Source of the DNA: Micromussa lordhowensis
Taxonomy: Eukaryota; Cnidaria; Anthozoa; Scleractinia; Lobophylliidae
Direction: 5' to 3'
DNA: 64,000 bases
Assembly: GCA_964020085.1 (NCBI GenBank)
Contig: OZ026606.1
Span: 6,567,783-6,631,782, forward strand
Within the stretch, counting starts at the first letter, position 1. The number at the start of each line of letters is the position of its first letter. The notes beneath the pieces were generated by a model that worked only from the letters and a program-made list of their open reading frames with translations, ran no database searches and was not told where the DNA came from. The position numbers were made by a program, and so were the translations under genes. This document shows, one piece after another, positions 58,576 through 64,000 of the stretch.

Positions 58576-60109
58576 GTCTGCCTGCCTGCCTGCCAACGAA
58601 ATGGCTTGGGTGCAAACTGTGTCGATGAACGGGAACGTCCAACACATGTGGGATGCGTTGTCTGTAATACTTAAAATAAACTCACGACGGCTGAAAAACA
58701 ACGGATTTCAATTCTCTTGGCAGTCTAGCAACTTGCCAAGCTCTATGGTGATCTATCGAACTAACAATTTGCTTGAATCTAGTCCATTTTAACTTGTCTG
58801 ACATGCACGCACTCTCAGTCGGACCTCCAAACTTCAAAAACTATCCACCCCGACTATTTATGCTAATATTCCCAAGGGACGTCAGGGTGGCCAAATGGTT
58901 AACGTGGTGCGCTACGAAGACAGCGAAGGTCGCAGGTCGTGGGTTCGAATCACACTACCGCATAGGGGTTATTCTCAAACTGGCTTGGGGGCCGAATAAC
59001 CTCTCCCCGGCTACGTGGTACGTGGAGATTTGGGTCTGCGAACAAGGAATTACTCTCAAACTGGCTTGGGGGCCGAGTAATTCCTCCCCCAAGAAGTCCT
59101 GCGAGGTTTTTTTGGTTTTTATTTCTGCTTGTCTTGATTTTCCTGATCATTTTTTTTTCCTTTTTCCTGCTCGTAATTCATTGTTAGTTTTGCTTTTCCC
59201 TACTTTCGGTATTTTTTTAACTTTTCATCAGCGCTAGAAACGGAAAAACAAGAAGCGTTTTGCGGCATTATGGCTTCCTAAGATTTTTAATTTAGCCCGC
59301 GGTGAAATTTTAAGTTACTTTCTTTGTTTTCTTGGCTTAAACTCACTTCTACCAAACATAGGTTGTATTTGATTTTATTTGATGTGACTTGATTGCAGAA
59401 TAATTCTTCAATGATCAACTGTTTCATCAAGTCGCAACCTGCCAGAAACTACATTATCGCGTGTTCAGTGTACTATTTCTTTGGCATTTGAGATCATCTG
59501 GTTCAGAGCGACAACAACGTTTGAACTCCACGAGGGTGTTCACGTCTTAAAACATGGCCACGAACAGAGTGAAAGGAAATCTCGTCAAAGACCGACCGAT
59601 CGTGAGTAGCATTTCCTTGCTTTCTCCAATTGAGGCGTTTTCGGGCTAGCTAACTATGAGAAAAAACTGTCTGTCATTCGCTAGCGGGAGAGAGATTTGT
59701 TTGTGTGACTACCGGTCGATGATCATTGACGTAGGGACAACATACGGAGTGTTCGCTTACTCCTAATTGTGGCCTAGTTTGCTTGAAGTTCAATCGATTC
59801 TCGATGTACGAAGCTCTTGTTCAGTCCATTTAGGACGATGCAGGCCTTCACAGAAAGCCATAGTTCAGCTCTCCGCTGCGGTTTTGATATGTGGAGGTTT
59901 GTGTTGACAAGACGCGAACTTTTTGTTGGAAGCACGGTTATTTTAATTGTACAATTCCTGATTGGATGAAAAGACGTTGGATGTAGTCTTTTTGGCCTCA
60001 AAAGCCATACAGGAGAGTAATTTCCTTTTAGATGGAGATGCGCAGATGGTACTCTCGAGACGACATGGCCATATTTATGCACAGTTATATATTTCGGTGC
60101 ATAGTCTTA
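58327..60109 (+). repeat. Macrosatellite unit 30 (1,783 bp)
   Basis: It has an extended CTGG run. Private changes are CGACGGCTG near 58685, ACGGATTT near 58701, ATGGTGATC near 58745 and AATTCATTG near 59176. Confidence 0.95.
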
Positions 60110-61880
60110 ACACGGTATTCATAACATCAGACATACATCAGTTAAAAAAAAGAAAATAGGTTGTAGCGTGAACTCACTACCAGTCTATAGCCATTCAAAG
60201 TTATTTCGTGTAGTAGCACATTGATAAAGAAGGAATTACTCTATCTTTAAGATACACAGAGCTAAATTCCTCGGCAAAGAGACGTTTCCAGCATTCAGCT
60301 GGATCCAACAATCCCAACAAGCCCGGAAGGGGCTGGCTGGCTGGCTGTCTGCCTGCCTGCCTGCCAACGAAATGGCTTGGGTGCAAACTGTGTCGATGAA
60401 CGGGAACGTCCAACACATGTGGGATGCGTTGTCTGTAATACTTAAAATAAACTCACGACAGCTGAAAAACAACGCATTTCAATTCTCTTGGCAGTCTAGC
60501 AACTTGCCAAGCTCTATGCTGATCTATCGAACTAACAATTTGCTTGAATCTAGTCCATTTTAACTTGTCTGACATGCACGCACTCTCAGTCGGACCTCCA
60601 AACTTCAAAAACTATCCACCCCGACTATTTATGCTAATATTCCCAAGGGACGTCAGGGTGGCCAAATGGTTAACGTGGTGCGCTACGAAGACAGCGAAGG
60701 TCGCAGGTCGTGGGTTCGAATCACACTACCGCATAGGGGTTATTCTCAAACTGGCTTGGGGGCCGAATAACCTCTCCCCGGCTACGTGGTACGTGGAGAT
60801 TTGGGTCTGCGAACAAGGAATTACTCTCAAACTGGCTTGGGGGCCGAGTAATTCCTCCCCCAAGAAGTCCTGCGAGGTTTTTTTGGTTTTTATTTCTGCT
60901 TGTCTTGATTTTCCTGATCATTTTTTTTTCCTTTTTCCTGCTCGTAATTCCTTGTTAGTTTTGCTTTTCCCTACTTTCGGTATTTTTTTAACTTTTCATC
61001 AGCGCTAGAAACGGAAAAACAAGAAACGTTTTGCGGCATTATGGCTTCCTAAGATTTTTAATTTAGCCCGCGGTGAAATTTTAAGTTACTTTCTTTGTTT
61101 TCTTGGCTTAAACTCACTTCTACCAAACATAGGTTGTATTTGATTTTATTTGATGTGACTTGATTGCAGAATAATTCTTCAATGATCAACTGTTTCATCA
61201 AGTCGCAACCTGCCAGAAACTACATTATCGCGTGTTCAGTGTACTATTTCTTTGGCATTTGAGATCATCTGGTTCAGAGCGACAACAACGTTTGAACTCC
61301 ACGAGGGTGTTCACGTCTTAAAACATGGCCACGAACAGAGTGAAAGGAAATCTCGTCAAAGACCGACCGATCGTGAGTAGCATTTCCTTGCTTTCTCCAA
61401 TTGAGGCGTTTTCGGGCTAGCTAACTATGAGAAAAAACTGTCTGTCATTCGCTAGCGGGAGAGAGATTTGTTTGTGTGACTACCGGTCGATGATCATTGA
61501 CGTAGGGACAACATACGGAGTGTTCGCTTACTCCTAATTGTGGCCTAGTTTGCTTGAAGTTCAATCGATTCTCGATGTACGAAGCTCTTGTTCAGTCCAT
61601 TTAGGACGATGCAGGCCTTCACAGAAAGCCATAGTTCAGCTCTCCGCTGCGGTTTTGATATGTGGAGGTTTGTGTTGACAAGACGCGAACTTTTTGTTGG
61701 AAGCACGGTTATTTTAATTGTACAATTCCTGATTGGATGAAAAGACGTTGGATGTAGTCTTTTTGGCCTCAAAAGCCATACAGGAGAGTAATTTCCTTTT
61801 AGATGGAGATGCGCAGATGGTACTCTCGAGACGACATGGCCATATTTATGCACAGTTATATATTTCGGTGCATAGTCTTA
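60110..61880 (+). repeat. Macrosatellite unit 31 (1,771 bp)
   Basis: GCAAAGAGACG near 60274 is shared with unit 32 at an offset of 1,771 bp. Private changes are CTCTATCTTT near 60239 and AAGAAACG near 61022. Confidence 0.95.
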
Positions 61881-63496
61881 ACACGGTATTCATAACATCA
61901 GACATACATCAGTTAAAAAAAAGAAAATAGGTTGTAGCGTGAACTCACTACCAGTCTATAGCCATTCAAAGTTATTTCGTGTAGTAGCACATTGATAAAG
62001 AAGGAATTACTCTGTCTTTAAGATACACAGAGCTAAATTCCTCGGCAAAGAGACGTTTCCAGCATTCAGCTGGATCCAACAATCCCAACAAGCCCGGAAG
62101 GGGCTGGCTGGCTGGCTGTCTGCCTGCCTGCCTGCCAACGAAATGGCTTGGGTGCAAACTGTGTCGATGAACGGGAACGTCCAACACATGTGGGATGCGT
62201 TGTCTGTAATACTTAAAATAAACTCACGACAGCTGAAAAACAACGCATTTCAATTCTCTTGGCAGTCTAGCAACTTGCCAAGCTCTATGCTGATCTATCG
62301 AACTAACAATTTGCTTGAATCTAGTCCATTTTAACTTGTCTGACATGCACGCACTCTCAGTCGGACCTCCAAACTTCAAAAACTATCCACCCCGACTATT
62401 TATGCTAATATTCCCAAGGGACGTCAGGGTGGCCAAATGGTTAACGTGGTGCGCTACGAAGACAGCGAAGGTCGCAGGTCGTGGGTTCGAATCACACTAC
62501 CGCATAGGCGTTATTCTCAAACTGGCTTGGGGGCCGAATAACCTCTCCCCGGCTACGTGGTACGTGGAGATTTGGGTCTGCGAACAAGGAATTACTCTCA
62601 AACTGGCTTGGGGGCCAGCGCTAGAAACGGAAAAACAAGAAGCGTTTTGCGGCATTATGGCTTCCTAAGATTTTTAATTTAGCCCGCGGTGAAATTTTAA
62701 GTTACTTTCTTTGTTTTCTTGGCTTAAACTCACTTCTACCAAACATAGGTTGTATTTGATTTTATTTGATGTGACTTGATTGCAGAATAATTCTTCAATG
62801 ATCAACTGTTTCATCAAGTCGCAACCTGCCAGAAACTACATTATCGCGTGTTCAGTGTACTATTTCTTTGGCATTTGAGATCATCTGGTTCAGAGCGACA
62901 ACAACGTTTGAACTCCACGAGGGTGTTCACGTCTTAAAACATGGCCACGAACAGAGTGAAAGGAAATCTCGTCAAAGACCGACCGATCGTGAGTAGCATT
63001 TCCTTGCTTTCTCCAATTGAGGCGTTTTCGGGCTAGCTAACTATGAGAAAAAACTGTCTGTCATTCGCTAGCGGGAGAGAGATTTGTTTGTGTGACTACC
63101 GGTCGATGATCATTGACGTAGGGACAACATACGGAGTGTTCGCTTACTCCTAATTGTGGCCTAGTTTGCTTGAAGTTCAATCGATTCTCGATGTACGAAG
63201 CTCTTGTTCAGTCCATTTAGGACGATGCAGGCCTTCACAGAAAGCCATAGTCCAGCTCTCCGCTGCGGTTTTGATATGTGGAGGTTTGTGTTGACAAGAC
63301 GCGAACTTTTTGTTGGAAGCACGGTTATTTTAATTGTACAATTCCTGATTGGATGAAAAGACGTTGGATGTAGTCTTTTTGGCCTCAAAAGCCATACAGG
63401 AGAGTAATTTCCTTTTAGATGGAGATGCGCAGATGGTACTCTCGAGACGACATGGCCATATTTATGCACAGTTATATATTTCGGTGCATAGTCTTA
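61881..63496 (+). repeat. Macrosatellite unit 32 (1,616 bp, 155-bp deletion)
   Basis: The deletion joins 62616 to 62617. It removes the 3' arm of hairpin 2, the cassette T-run and the whole pyrimidine-rich stretch up to AGCGCTAG. It also has AGGCGTTATTC near 62506 in hairpin 1 and TAGTCCAGC near 63249. Confidence 0.95.
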
Positions 63497-64000
63497 ACAC
63501 GGTATTCATAACATCAGACATACATCAGTTAAAAAAAAGAAAATAGGTTGTAGCGTGAACTCACTACCAGTCTATAGCCATTCAAAGTTATTTCGTGTAG
63601 TAGCACATTGATAAAGAAGGAATTACTCTGTCTTTAAGATACACAGAGCTAAATTCCTCGGCAAAGGGACGTTTCCAGCATTCAGCTGGATCCAACAATC
63701 CCAACAAGCCCGGAAGGGGCTGGCTGGCTGGCTGTCTGCCTGCCTCCCTGCCAACGAAATGGCTTGGGTGCAAACTGTGTCGATGAACGGGAACGTCCAA
63801 CACATGTGGGATGCGTTGTCTGTAATACTTAAAATAAACTCACGACAGCTGAAAAACAACGCATTTCAATTCTCTTGGCAGTCTAGCAACTTGCCAAGCT
63901 CTATGCTGATCTATCGAACTAACAATTTGCTTGAATCTAGTCCATTTTAACTTGTCTGACATGCACGCACTCTCAGTCGGACCTCCAAACTTCAAAAACT
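63497..64000 (+). repeat. Macrosatellite unit 33, partial
   Basis: The first 504 bp of a unit, cut by the window edge before the Pol III-like cassette. It has CTCC in place of one CTGC near 63745. Confidence 0.95.

Larger units (their letters stand above)
53251..64000 (+). repeat. Macrosatellite array, right block (rest of unit 27 to unit 33)
   Basis: The same unit in the same orientation resumes directly after the LINE, in the middle of the CTGN tract of unit 27, and runs off the right edge. Unit lengths here are 1,763, 1,772, 1,783, 1,771 and 1,616 bp. The last is short because of a 155-bp deletion. Confidence 0.98.

Overview
The window is animal nuclear DNA with no ordinary single-copy gene. 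Almost all of it is one head-to-tail macrosatellite with a unit of about 1.77 kb. The window holds 32 near-identical copies plus a partial copy at the right end. The array runs off both edges, so it is longer than 57 kb. A eukaryote is certain from the non-LTR retrotransposon, the tRNA-derived Pol III repeats and the lack of any bacterial gene layout. A cnidarian, probably a coral or sea anemone, is my best guess. The basis is memory: the tRNA-like repeat at 49977-51568 and its spurious peptide frame resemble a repeat common in anthozoan assemblies.

Layout. Positions 1-46353 hold units 1-26 and the start of unit 27. Positions 46354-53250 hold a retrotransposon of the L1/Tx1 type on the minus strand, inserted in the CTGN microsatellite of unit 27. 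It has ORF1 with three CCHC knuckles, ORF2 with endonuclease and reverse transcriptase, and a poly(A) tail. Positions 49977-51568, inside its endonuclease, hold a nested plus-strand tandem array of six identical 253-bp tRNA-like units. Positions 53251-64000 hold the rest of unit 27, units 28-32 and part of unit 33. The result is a three-level nest: tRNA-like array in LINE in macrosatellite.

Each macrosatellite unit carries the same modules: a poly(A) tract; a hairpin; a (CTGG)n-CTGT-(CTGC)n tract; a Pol III-like cassette; a pyrimidine-rich stretch ending in a good splice-acceptor-like site; an exon-like segment with a strong Kozak ATG and a GTGAGT donor; and a segment with a minus-strand open frame of about 102 codons. 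The Pol III-like cassette has an A box, a B box, two hairpins and a T-run. Its two hairpins share an identical 19-nt loop but have different, self-complementary stems. This is the strongest hint of a functional, possibly undescribed RNA.

Copy-specific variants show how the array evolves: an A-B-(C)-D higher-order pattern on the left, an exact-looking 3,534-bp dimer duplication at about 17.3-24.3 kb, and single-unit duplications at about 27.5-31.4, 41-44.4, 53.4-56 and 60.2-62.3 kb. The LINE is now defective: its endonuclease is split by the tRNA-like array and ORF2 has a one-base frameshift. Variant comparisons were made by eye, so the lists of differences are not exhaustive.
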